A program made the position numbers and the translations under genes. Shown here one piece after another: positions 9,400 through 17,299 of a stretch of 21,440 bases of DNA; within the stretch, counting starts at the first letter, position 1; each line of letters begins with the position of its first letter. The DNA comes from a virus, in IMG/VR virus record IMGVR_UViG_3300031841_001241, positions 1-21,440 of that record. The stretch is one strand, 5' to 3'. Below the pieces are notes generated by a model. That model was not told the origin of the DNA. It worked only from the letters and a program-made list of their open reading frames with translations, and made no database searches.

Positions 9400-10269
9400 T
9401 TAGTGTTTTATATGCTTAGACTTGCCTCTAAGTACTTGAGTTAATTCTTCTAATTTTAAATTTGATAATCTTAGTTTTGCCTTTCTTGTAGCGGCAAATT
9501 TGTCTTTTTGAAATCTACGAACTATATATTCTGGTGTATTAGCTTTTGTAGACATTATCGCGTATGCTATACACTTATACATTGCTTCTTCAGCAAACTT
9601 ATGCACTTGCATTTCTGCATCTGTACCTAAACTATCGCTTATATATTTTAAAGTTACAGTTTTACCACTTAAAAAAGAACTAAAATGTATTTTTCCAGCA
9701 AGCTCATCTATATAATAAGAACCGTTAACTTGCGAGTGTTGTGGATCTAAACCATATCTTTGACCTTCAGCTGGCCATAACGTATCATCTTCATAATCAT
9801 CTCTAGTTGTAATTGAAGTGTGGGCTTTAAAAGCTGTCCAAGTGTCTGATTCAGTTTCAAAATCTAATTCATTACCACTTAAGTTATAAGTACCATCTGC
9901 ATTTTGTTTTATAGATTTTGGATTTGAAGTTCTTGAAGTCGGGTAAATAGGGTGTTCTACCCCAGCAGAATCTTTCCAAGTTAATTTAACATAGTTAACA
10001 TAATCTTGTGGTAGCAACATTTGCAATGTAGCTGGTATAGTTATTTCTTGTGCTTTAGTAGATTTAAAAGTGTCAAAGCTTAATTCTTGCAACGCTCTTT
10101 GAGCGTGAAAAGCAACATCAACTCTTTTAACTTTTTGAATTATTTTATCTTCACCAACATAAGCAATAAGAAATTGATCTATTATGTTTTCTAACGATGT
10201 AAACTGGTAGCCACCAAGATTACCTGAATCTTGATATTGCTGTTGTGTTTGGTTGTCTAATAATCCCAT
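9400..10269 (-). CDS. Head-tail connector / ring protein candidate
   Basis: A 289-aa protein. A helical N-terminal half includes the conserved-looking block YVGEDKIIQKVKRVDVAFHA (37-56) followed by QRALQELSFDTFKS, then a beta segment with LPQDYVNYVKLTW (86-98), and a very basic C-terminal helix (RKAKLRLSNLKLEELTQVLRGKSKHIKH). I recognise this combination from uncultured marine and crAss-like phage contigs, where it sits directly before the stabilisation/muzzle gene. The layout (helical bundle, short beta domain, basic tail) resembles ring or tail-tube adaptor proteins that dock under the portal. It starts four bases after the 321-aa gene ends and ends three bases before the 1865-aa gene starts. 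Both gaps lack a Shine-Dalgarno sequence. The assignment as a ring protein is inference from order and fold character. Confidence 0.72.
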   Translation of the reverse strand: MGLLDNQTQQQYQDSGNLGGYQFTSLENIIDQFLIAYVGEDKIIQKVKRVDVAFHAQRALQELSFDTFKSTKAQEITIPATLQMLLPQDYVNYVKLTWKDSAGVEHPIYPTSRTSNPKSIKQNADGTYNLSGNELDFETESDTWTAFKAHTSITTRDDYEDDTLWPAEGQRYGLDPQHSQVNGSYYIDELAGKIHFSSFLSGKTVTLKYISDSLGTDAEMQVHKFAEEAMYKCIAYAIMSTKANTPEYIVRRFQKDKFAATRKAKLRLSNLKLEELTQVLRGKSKHIKH

Positions 10270-10273
10270 TTAT

Positions 10274-11239
10274 TTATTGTTTTTCTTGTTGAATATCGCT
10301 TGATTCTTTTTGACTAGCAACTTGTGTTACATTATAATCTTTCATAGATATACCTGCTAACTGTAATATTTTTATTACTAAATTATTTTCTTCTGACTCA
10401 TGAAGTTCAAAGTTTTGTAAATCAGTAGCACTCGCATTGTATAACGCTTTGCCAACAATGACTGTATACGTCCACTTTACAGTAGCAGGTTTTCTTATAT
10501 AATTACATTTTACATCATCTGATGCAAATGTTAATGTAACGTCTGGACTACTTCCTGTAGCCGCCTGTGATATTTCTAAATTATTAGGACCAGAACCTGA
10601 TATAGAAACAACTGTAGTTCCAGCTGGTATATCTGTACCAGTTATTGTTTGCCCAGCTTCTATAAAATCTAAATTACCACCAGCATCAACAGATATTGTA
10701 GTTGTGCCATCAGTATCACCATTTTGAGTAAAATAAACCGCTGCAGAAGCAGAAGGTGTAACACTGTGTGGTTTTATCTTAACTCCAGTAGCAGAAGTTC
10801 TCACATAAACAGGCCTTTCAATCGTTGCTTTTGCTAATGGTGTTCTATCCATCAACATAAACTCATCTTCAGTTACTTCTTCTATTATATTTGCCGTAGA
10901 ACCGCTAACACCAGTTAAAGAAAGTCTAGTTAAATTATCTAATCTATATACATCATTTGGTAAAGTCCCGTCACCAAATTGATTTATAATAGTAACTGGC
11001 TGTTGTCTTTTTTTAAATATACTTATTTTTTCTTCTAATAAATGATCTAAATCAGCATAAGGCGTGTTATCTTTTGGAAGTCTATTATACTGATTTTTAT
11101 CATAAAAATATTGCTCAAATATATCCATTTGAGCTTGATTAGCAAATAAGTTAAACTCCTGCGGAGTTATATATCCTCTTTGCTCTTTGTTAGCTATTGC
11201 TAAAACTTTTTGATATACATTGTTTATACTTACTGCCAT
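10274..11239 (-). CDS. Head-tail adaptor / ring protein candidate with inserted beta domain
   Basis: A 321-aa protein starting MAVSINNVYQKVLAIANKEQ. The N-terminal helices (1-50) include GYITPQEFNLFANQAQMDIFEQYF, a pattern I associate with a podovirus adaptor/ring family. A mixed region (95-170) follows, then YIRKPATVKW (247-256) and a helical end. Residues about 177-239 are a Gly/Thr/Ser-rich beta insertion (AGQTITGTDIPAGTTVVSIS) that splits the adaptor core just before the YIRKP strand. The same kind of module occurs twice in the 546-aa protein. It is separated from the upstream 274-aa gene by a gap holding a GC-rich palindromic element, and from the 289-aa connector gene by four bases. No enzyme motif is seen. 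I am confident that it is a virion protein, less so of its exact ring position. Confidence 0.72.
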   Translation of the reverse strand: MAVSINNVYQKVLAIANKEQRGYITPQEFNLFANQAQMDIFEQYFYDKNQYNRLPKDNTPYADLDHLLEEKISIFKKRQQPVTIINQFGDGTLPNDVYRLDNLTRLSLTGVSGSTANIIEEVTEDEFMLMDRTPLAKATIERPVYVRTSATGVKIKPHSVTPSASAAVYFTQNGDTDGTTTISVDAGGNLDFIEAGQTITGTDIPAGTTVVSISGSGPNNLEISQAATGSSPDVTLTFASDDVKCNYIRKPATVKWTYTVIVGKALYNASATDLQNFELHESEENNLVIKILQLAGISMKDYNVTQVASQKESSDIQQEKQ

Positions 11240-11250
11240 AATTTTTTTAT

Positions 11251-11289
11251 TGTAGTTTGCGATCGCCCCGTAGAGCGACCGCTCCTACA
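11251..11289. repeat. GC-rich palindromic (REP-like) element between structural genes
   Basis: A 39-base block with TGTAG at one end and CTACA at the other, about 59% GC by hand count in a genome near 30%. Inside are the 8-base palindrome GCGATCGC (11259-11266) and a hairpin with AGCG pairing to CGCT (11273-11282), itself bordered by GTAG (11269-11272). The whole could fold into a three-way junction with two hairpins. GTAG next to a short GC-rich hairpin is the layout of bacterial REP elements. The minus-strand downstream sequence is A-rich, not T-rich, so it is unlikely to be an intrinsic terminator. It lies between the stop of the 274-aa gene and the start of the 321-aa gene. No second copy was seen in this window. 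Confidence 0.55.
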
Positions 11290-11295
11290 GTTTGA

Positions 11296-12120
11296 TTATT
11301 TTAATCTTTTTTCTATACTTGCATATATCTCCATACCTTCATCAGTTTTAAACCAATGTGCTAAAGCAGTGTATGGATGCTCGTCAAATGGAACTGTCAT
11401 TATAGGCCTATCATTTGATCCCCATAAAAAGTTTCTTTGATCTTGAGTTAATTTTATAATACCAAGCTCTGTAGCTTTAATACCAAAATTTCTAAGTTGA
11501 ACATTATCATCAGAAGCTAACTCTAAGAATAAATTAGGATTTTTCTTAGCAAACAGTAATAAGTCACGTTTTATCTCCTTAGAACTCATATCTGATACCT
11601 TAGAACCTAATTCTACACGCATAATAGCTTCTGCCATATCAATATCCATATCTCTAGCAGCTAATAAAGCGTCAACTTCTAAATTTAAATCTTCTATTTG
11701 ACTTTTAGCTATTTCAACAGGTTTGTATTCTTCAAATAACTTGTCTTTGTGAGGATGGTATATTGATAGTAATTTTTGTAAAACAGTTTTGTTTTTAGGA
11801 ACGAACAAAGAACCGTTTTCAAAGATAATATGTGCTAATCTTTGGTCGCCTTTCATTTCATCAACAAAACAAGTTTTTTGGTTTGAAGTATATTTTAATT
11901 CTCTTTCATAACCTTTTTCTTCATCAAACCAATATATATTGCTACCTCTTATTAAATAAGTCAAAGGAGACTTACCATTTTTAAGATAGTACATCCTATC
12001 TTTTATAACCCAACCATCTTCTGGGTGGGATTTTGTTTTTGTTTTAGGTTTTGGTGTTTCAACAACTGGTGTTTCAACAACAGGCACCTCTACCTCTTCT
12101 ATTTTTTGTTTTTTTGCCAT
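11296..12120 (-). CDS. Conserved head-associated protein downstream of the capsid gene, unknown function
   Basis: A 274-aa protein. The N-terminus is Lys/Pro/Val-rich and probably disordered, with the repeat VVETP (about residues 14-23). A compact domain follows with YYLKNGKSPLTYLIRGSNIY (44-63) and a D-E-x-x-G-Y-x-R-E-L-x-Y block, then IIFENGSLFVPKNK and a helical C-terminal half (about 140-270). The pattern 'K-N-G-x-x-P-L-T-Y then D-E-E-K-G-Y' is one I recall from proteins encoded immediately after major capsid genes in marine crAss-like contigs. Its function is unproven; auxiliary capsid or head-completion roles fit the position. The gene is flanked by the capsid terminator upstream and the palindromic element downstream, so its level may depend on read-through. 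Its leader and first codons resemble those of the scaffold gene. Confidence 0.65.
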   Translation of the reverse strand: MAKKQKIEEVEVPVVETPVVETPKPKTKTKSHPEDGWVIKDRMYYLKNGKSPLTYLIRGSNIYWFDEEKGYERELKYTSNQKTCFVDEMKGDQRLAHIIFENGSLFVPKNKTVLQKLLSIYHPHKDKLFEEYKPVEIAKSQIEDLNLEVDALLAARDMDIDMAEAIMRVELGSKVSDMSSKEIKRDLLLFAKKNPNLFLELASDDNVQLRNFGIKATELGIIKLTQDQRNFLWGSNDRPIMTVPFDEHPYTALAHWFKTDEGMEIYASIEKRLK

Positions 12121-12147
12121 AATATAATATATAATAAAATTAATAAA
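12121..12147 (-). promoter_or_regulatory. A/T-only initiation leader of the 274-aa head gene
   Basis: The bases before the ATG are A and T only (ending TATATTATATT-ATG) and contain no Shine-Dalgarno motif. The stretch is nearly the same as that before the scaffold gene (14858-14883), differing by a one-base indel and a few substitutions. Both genes then continue ATGGCAAAAAAA. This is probably an unstructured, Shine-Dalgarno-independent translation leader. A promoter function is possible but unproven. Confidence 0.4.
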
Positions 12148-12177
12148 AAGAAAGGGTCGAGGCCGAAGCCTCGATCC
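12141..12177 (-). terminator. Intrinsic terminator downstream of the major capsid gene
   Basis: On the minus strand the capsid stop codon is followed by a 10-base stem (GGATCGAGGC / GCCTCGACCC, one A-C mismatch) closed by a TTCG tetraloop and followed at once by TTTCTTTTTATT. A GC-rich stem, a stabilising UUCG loop and a U-rich tail are the textbook parts of a Rho-independent terminator. On the plus strand the hairpin is followed by no T-run, so it works only in the direction of the genes. It separates the capsid gene from the 274-aa gene and all tail genes, which implies partial read-through or a separate promoter for them. Confidence 0.88.
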
Positions 12178-12190
12178 TTAAAATAAATGC

Positions 12191-13624
12191 TTAGTTCATT
12201 AACATGAAGTTATTAGCTCCTTGTGTAATTAAACATCTTTCAGATAAGTAGTGAACTTCCATCACGTCTTTACCAGTAGTAGCAGCACCAACAGAACCAG
12301 TAACCCAAGTTTTTAATCTTCGGTCATCAGTTTGTGAAGCTCTATATCTTACGTGTAAGAAAGGACGCTTCATGTTAGAACCTAATTGCTCATCATAAAC
12401 TGAAGATACACCAGCAGGAATAATAACCCCTCTAACTGCATTTACAGTATCATTAAGAGCACCTCTAGTACCTTTGTCGTTTAGGTATTTAAAGTCAGAT
12501 TTATAGAAGTCATAAGAACCTCTTCTGAAACCAGAGAAACCTAAATTTAACGCCATGTCTTCAGAGTTATTAAATACTCCGTAAGAAGTACCACCAGCTC
12601 CGTAAGAGTTCATTGAAGCTAACATGTCATCAATAGCTAAGCTAGTTGATCTGTTTACAAACATCATGTTTTCTTCAATAGCACCGTTTTGGTCGAATAC
12701 AGCTAAGATAGCATCAAACTCAGCTAAATCAGTAGCAGCGTTAACACCAGTAATACCTGTAGTTTGGTGACCTCTGTTTTCAATAGCTTTGAATAAACCT
12801 TCAGTACCAGAACCATCAGCACCAGTATCACCAGCGTTAGTTGGTACACCAGAAGGAGCAGCAGCTAAGCTTAACTCACTTTCCATCATAGACATCTCTA
12901 AGTAATCAGTAAATCTAGCTCTTGTATCACCTTCAGCTTTTAAATACCATAGGTAACCATTTTGACCTTCTTCACCAGATACTTCGATCCAACCGATTTG
13001 AGCAGTATCAGATCCAGATACTTCGTAGTAATCTTTCAAGATAATGTGCTTATTCATATGAGACTTGAACTTAGGCTCGTTAGCAGAAGATCTACCATCT
13101 TGACCTTTAGCAAATTCAGAACCATAAACTAATATTCTAAAGTCATCATTATCAGTTAAACCAGCAGCATCACAGTCAGCGTGAGTATAAGGTAAAACTG
13201 TAACACTAGCACCTGAAACTGTACTAACAAAACCTCTAATAGTGTTTCCAGAAGCCTCTGAAATTAATACAGTGTCACCAACTCTAATACCGTGATCAGC
13301 ACCAACAGAGTTCCCATCAACATCGTTTACAATTGTAAATATGTTTAAAGAAACGTCAGCATTAGTTGCAGTATAAGCTAAATGTAATCTACCTTGCTCT
13401 GACCAGATTACTCTATCAGAGTTAGAAGCTTCTTCAGCTCCTACTTGAGCTAAGAAACCTGCGATTGTTCTCTTACCATAAACCTCAGCTTCTTTTTCCA
13501 TAAGATCTGGTAAGTATTGTTGTGCCCAACCTTCAGTTGCAGAAGACGTAAAGTCTACATAGTTAGACGCAAGCGTTTGTTTTCTAGGAGCAGCATCTAT
13601 ACCACTCGCACTTGTAATTGACAT
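12191..13624 (-). CDS. Major capsid protein (HK97-fold, crAss/marine type)
   Basis: A 477-aa protein of the length typical for crAss-like capsid proteins. The N-terminal arm (1-50) includes WAQQYLPDLMEKEAEVYGKRTI. A Gly/Val/Ser-rich insertion of about residues 90-168 (VGDTVLISEASGNTIRGFVS) looks like a beta sub-domain. The helical/beta core contains MFVNRSTSLAIDDMLASMNS (321-340) and RPFLHVRYRAS (420-430), and the end is ERCLITQGANNFMLMN. Placement right after a scaffold candidate and before a strong terminator, with base composition richer in G+C than its neighbours, suits the most abundant virion protein. No delta-domain or protease gene is seen, so proteolytic maturation is not indicated. 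The start is the only in-frame ATG near the leader; there is no Shine-Dalgarno sequence. The HK97 fold is inferred from position and length. Confidence 0.85.
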   Translation of the reverse strand: MSITSASGIDAAPRKQTLASNYVDFTSSATEGWAQQYLPDLMEKEAEVYGKRTIAGFLAQVGAEEASNSDRVIWSEQGRLHLAYTATNADVSLNIFTIVNDVDGNSVGADHGIRVGDTVLISEASGNTIRGFVSTVSGASVTVLPYTHADCDAAGLTDNDDFRILVYGSEFAKGQDGRSSANEPKFKSHMNKHIILKDYYEVSGSDTAQIGWIEVSGEEGQNGYLWYLKAEGDTRARFTDYLEMSMMESELSLAAAPSGVPTNAGDTGADGSGTEGLFKAIENRGHQTTGITGVNAATDLAEFDAILAVFDQNGAIEENMMFVNRSTSLAIDDMLASMNSYGAGGTSYGVFNNSEDMALNLGFSGFRRGSYDFYKSDFKYLNDKGTRGALNDTVNAVRGVIIPAGVSSVYDEQLGSNMKRPFLHVRYRASQTDDRRLKTWVTGSVGAATTGKDVMEVHYLSERCLITQGANNFMLMN

Positions 13625-13645
13625 AATTTTTTAATTTTAAATTAG

Positions 13646-14857
13646 TTATTTATTTTTAATTTTAAACTTAAAAGTAGGAGAAGTATCGCTAAGTACTCTT
13701 ATTTTAGGCCCACTAGTGTTATCGTTTGAAAATGATTGCCTTGGATCCATACTTACGTTTTTAGCCCTAGCAATACTTTCTTTCATAGCATCAGCTTTAC
13801 CTTGCTCGTAAAAATGCTTAGCAATAGCGTCGGGATTCATTGCTGTATATAAAGATTTATGATAACCTTTAGCATCTGACATTTCATTGTTTTCATTCAA
13901 GAACTTCTTGACAAAATTATTAATGTCGCTTTGTGTTTCTTGTATCTCTGCAGCGTTCTTCACGTTAAACCGATATTTTTTATCACCGACGTTATATTCA
14001 AAACCTTTGAATTTATCGTTAAAAACTTGTTGAGTTTTTAATTTAAAAGTATTAGTTTGTTTGTCCGCTATCTTTTTATTCTCTTCGCTTTCTTTGTTAT
14101 ATCTATTAAAAAAGTTAATTGCTTTCTGTTGCTCACTCGTGAGCTTTGAACCAGCTTTAACTTCTTCATAGTATCTGGACTTTTGCCCGTCCAAGTGGCT
14201 TTTAGCGTTGGCAACTTGCTCTTTTAACGCTATTTTCTTTTTTCTTATTTCTCTTTCATCGTCTTCTGTTTCATCAAACGAAAACGAATCTTCAATTAAG
14301 AAAGTTATTTCATCGTCAGTTAGATGTTTTTTTGTTTGTTTATAATACTCTCTTAATACTGTCATATCGTCGTAACTAGAATAGTCTTGATTAAGACGTA
14401 CGTAATCTTCTAATGTGCCACCAGTTTCTTCCATAAAATCTACAACTTTTTGTAAATTTTCAGGTATTGCTTTACCAGTTTCTTGAGCTTCTTCTATAGC
14501 TTCTTGAACTTCTTCAGCTAATTCTTCTGTTTGTTCTTGAACTTCTTCTTCTGTTACTTCTTCAAGAGCGGGTATTTCATCTTGAACGGTATCGGATTTT
14601 TCTTCTCCGGCAGGTTCTTCATTTGTTTCTTCGACGATTTCTTCGACCATTTTTTCGCTAGTTTCGGATTCGTCGCGTACATGTATCTCATCTGTGCTTT
14701 GCTCTGGAACGGCATCTTCTTTTGTTTTTGGTGGTTTACTTAAATCTACTTTGATGACATTGTCATCTTCTTGTTTGTTTTGTTTTTTAAGATCAACTTT
14801 TATAACGTTGTCTTCAGCAGCCTTTTCGACTACTTTTTCTTTTTTCTTTTTTGCCAT
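13646..14857 (-). CDS. Candidate scaffolding protein
   Basis: A 403-aa highly charged protein. It opens with a Lys-rich start (MAKKKKEKVVEKA), followed by an octapeptide repeated at 16-23 and 32-39 (DNVIKVDL) and a very acidic Glu-rich stretch (about 60-130). Helical segments follow (NLQKVVDFMEETGGTLEDYV near 135), with long coiled-coil-like helices around 195-270 and a basic C-terminus (PTFKFKIKNK). Acidic, helical proteins with a basic C-terminal tail located between portal and capsid genes are the usual picture of podovirus scaffolds, whose C-terminal tail contacts the capsid protein. It lies 28 bases after the portal gene and 21 bases before the capsid gene. No protease motif is seen. Scaffold is the best reading, but it rests on charge pattern and position. 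Confidence 0.72.
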   Translation of the reverse strand: MAKKKKEKVVEKAAEDNVIKVDLKKQNKQEDDNVIKVDLSKPPKTKEDAVPEQSTDEIHVRDESETSEKMVEEIVEETNEEPAGEEKSDTVQDEIPALEEVTEEEVQEQTEELAEEVQEAIEEAQETGKAIPENLQKVVDFMEETGGTLEDYVRLNQDYSSYDDMTVLREYYKQTKKHLTDDEITFLIEDSFSFDETEDDEREIRKKKIALKEQVANAKSHLDGQKSRYYEEVKAGSKLTSEQQKAINFFNRYNKESEENKKIADKQTNTFKLKTQQVFNDKFKGFEYNVGDKKYRFNVKNAAEIQETQSDINNFVKKFLNENNEMSDAKGYHKSLYTAMNPDAIAKHFYEQGKADAMKESIARAKNVSMDPRQSFSNDNTSGPKIRVLSDTSPTFKFKIKNK

Positions 14858-14883
14858 AATATAATATAATAATAATTAATAAT
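14858..14883 (-). promoter_or_regulatory. A/T-only initiation leader of the scaffold gene
   Basis: These 26 bases between the portal stop and the scaffold ATG consist only of A and T on the minus strand and end TATTATATTATATT-ATG. There is no Shine-Dalgarno sequence. They resemble the leader of the 274-aa gene (12121-12147), and the similarity continues into the first codons. This is likely a translation-initiation leader for a host that does not rely on Shine-Dalgarno pairing. Confidence 0.4.
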
Positions 14884-14885
14884 CT

Positions 14886-17297
14886 TTATCTAGGTTCAAA
14901 CGCACCTAAATCAAATCCGCCTCCTAGTATATCATTACCTGCAGACTCAAAGTTTTTAGGTGCTTTTGCACTTTTTCTTTGATCTATAAGCTCACTTTGT
15001 TGTGTAGCTTGTATTCTAGTTCTTTCGTCTTTACGATCTTCTTTTTCTTTTTCTCTTGCTTTATAACCTTCAACCTCCATATTTTTCAACTGCATGTTCA
15101 TTTGAAACTCTAATTGCATAAGTTCTTTTTTATGCTCTACTTCTTGTTGCATTTTTTGAGATTGCATTTGAGCTTTCATTTGTTCAAGTTGAGCTTCAGC
15201 TTGCATTTTAGCTTGATTTTTTTGAACTTCAAGTTGTGCGGCAGCTTGTTGTGTTTGCATATTAGCTTGCGCTTGTGCTTGTATATTTTGTTGTGCTATT
15301 GCTTGATCTCTTTCTAATTTTTGCTGTCTACGTATTTTTAATAATTGATTAGCTAGCTTTATATTTTTTATTTCTCTAAGATCAATAGCGTCTTCAAGCT
15401 CTATATTCTGTTGTGCTAAAGCAACTTGTATATTATTTTCAAGTAAAGCTTTTTCTTCTTCATCTGGAGTTAATTCAATAAATATACCAAAATCATATAA
15501 ATGTAAATTAGACATTTCATCAAGAGTTGCTACGTTGTGAGCACCTATAGCCTGTACAAAAGCATCTGCAGTAGGTGAATATTCTAGTATATCAGATATT
15601 CTAAGTGATAAACATTCTGCTGCTTGAGAAGTTAAATATAAACCGGCTTGTAATATATGTCTAGTTGCTGTGTTAGAATTAGCAGCAGCTAACTTTTGCA
15701 CACCTACTAAAGCGTTTTTATCTGGCATACTACCATCTCTAGCTTCATTAAGACCGGTTACATCTCTAATCATTTGTAAATAGTAGTTATATGTACCAAT
15801 TAAACTTTGCATTTTAGCACCACCACTACCTGATTGTATTTCTTGTATAGGTACTTTACCAGGATTTAAATCACCTTCGCTCGTAAACGATCTACCGATT
15901 ACAGAACCTGTTTGGAAAAACATATTTAAAGCTTCTTGTGGATTATAGTTTGTTCCGTTACCTAAATCTATTTCAGCAAGGCCATCAGCGTCTAAATAAA
16001 CACCATCTGGTACCATACGAGATAATACTTGCTGTAACTTTAAATGAGTTAGTTGTATCATATCTGCAAAACCAGTGATACGTTGTACTAACGACTCTAT
16101 ACGACCTTTATACATACGAGGAGCTACAACAGCGTAATTCATTTTTACTTTAGTAAAATCGCTTTTCGGCCTCATCATATTTTTAGCCATTTCCCATTTA
16201 AGCAATTTATCAGTGCCAAGTATTATAGCACCGTCATATAAACACTCTACTGATCTATGTAGTTTGCCAAAATTATCAGAATCTTCTGGTGGATTAAAAG
16301 TATCATCTTTTGCTAATATTTTTTCAGCACCAGTACCAGTTTCTTTTACTTTATAAACCTCATTCATATAAGTTTTATAATTAAAATATAAAACTTGAAC
16401 TTTATTGTTGTCTTCTTCTAATGTATTGTATGAATTATTGTGATAGTTAGCTTGATGATAACTTTTGCTTCTAATTATATCTTCTAACTCTTCTTGATCT
16501 AAATGTGGAAACTGTTTTACAAGTTCATTTATAGGTATCATTTTAACTTCACCAACGTAATATAAATCATCAAAATACGGTGATTCAGTATATGAATATA
16601 CTAAATCTGCTGGATCGACGTATTCAACAACAACACCTTCAGATGTATTAAATCCAGTTTTAACAGCGCCAATACCTAAAACAGTTAAATCATAATAAAA
16701 CTGTTTTTTAATTAATTCGTAATTACTACCTTCAAATAAAACGTTTAAAGCTTGTTCTTCAGCTAACTCTACAGCTTGTTTATATGTTAACTGCATATGC
16801 AGCTTTAATTCTTCTTCAGAACCAGGTAGTATATTTGGATCGTTTTCATATAAATTTATGCCTGTTGTTTCTTGAACAAAATCATTTATTTCTGAAGACC
16901 TAATATCTTTTAACATAGACTCCATATATTGAGTACGTTGTTCTACTCCATATGGATCTTGTGAATATGCTTTTATATCGTAAGTACGCTCAGCAATACC
17001 ATTTACAACTATATCAACAAATTTAGGTATAATAGGTACTGGCTTCCAGTCTAAATTTAAATAAGACAAATCACCATTTATAGATAATTCATCTTTGTAT
17101 TTTTGTATTGATTGTTCACCTCTTGCATATAATCTAAGGTTATGGTAGTTGTTATGATTTGTTCTATATCTATTGCTACCTTTTTCAGTATGAAACCACT
17201 CGGCTTCAATAGCTTTAGCTACCTTTAAACCATAGTCGTAACTCATTTTTTCAACGTCACTTACAACTTGAGATGGGAAATAACTTCTTACAGCCAT
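14886..17297 (-). CDS. Portal protein
   Basis: An 803-aa protein immediately after the large terminase. It has the portal-like order of an N-terminal helical/clip region, a long helical stem and a charged C-terminal tail. Supporting segments are YDLTVLGIGAVKTGFNTSEG and VVVEYVDPADLVYSYTESPY near 205-240, MNYAVVAPRMYKGRIESLVQ near the middle, and DVTGLNEARDGSMPD before the stem. The length fits crAss-like portals (about 750-850 aa) and exceeds T7-type ones. Residues about 640-779 are an exceptionally Gln-rich coiled coil (QAQAQANMQTQQAAAQLEVQ), probably the barrel or internal extension, and the protein ends with a Gly/Phe-rich tail (GGGFDLGAFEPR). The portal forms the dodecameric channel at one capsid vertex for packaging and ejection. 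It starts two bases after terL ends. Confidence 0.88.
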   Translation of the reverse strand: MAVRSYFPSQVVSDVEKMSYDYGLKVAKAIEAEWFHTEKGSNRYRTNHNNYHNLRLYARGEQSIQKYKDELSINGDLSYLNLDWKPVPIIPKFVDIVVNGIAERTYDIKAYSQDPYGVEQRTQYMESMLKDIRSSEINDFVQETTGINLYENDPNILPGSEEELKLHMQLTYKQAVELAEEQALNVLFEGSNYELIKKQFYYDLTVLGIGAVKTGFNTSEGVVVEYVDPADLVYSYTESPYFDDLYYVGEVKMIPINELVKQFPHLDQEELEDIIRSKSYHQANYHNNSYNTLEEDNNKVQVLYFNYKTYMNEVYKVKETGTGAEKILAKDDTFNPPEDSDNFGKLHRSVECLYDGAIILGTDKLLKWEMAKNMMRPKSDFTKVKMNYAVVAPRMYKGRIESLVQRITGFADMIQLTHLKLQQVLSRMVPDGVYLDADGLAEIDLGNGTNYNPQEALNMFFQTGSVIGRSFTSEGDLNPGKVPIQEIQSGSGGAKMQSLIGTYNYYLQMIRDVTGLNEARDGSMPDKNALVGVQKLAAANSNTATRHILQAGLYLTSQAAECLSLRISDILEYSPTADAFVQAIGAHNVATLDEMSNLHLYDFGIFIELTPDEEEKALLENNIQVALAQQNIELEDAIDLREIKNIKLANQLLKIRRQQKLERDQAIAQQNIQAQAQANMQTQQAAAQLEVQKNQAKMQAEAQLEQMKAQMQSQKMQQEVEHKKELMQLEFQMNMQLKNMEVEGYKAREKEKEDRKDERTRIQATQQSELIDQRKSAKAPKNFESAGNDILGGGFDLGAFEPR

Positions 17298-17299
17298 AT

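Noticed and set aside
11259-11266. GCGATCGC, the cyanobacterial HIP1 octamer, as evidence of a cyanobacterial host
   Set aside because: A single copy inside a larger palindromic element is not informative; HIP1 hosts and their phages are not indicated by any gene here, and the protein families point to Bacteroidetes.
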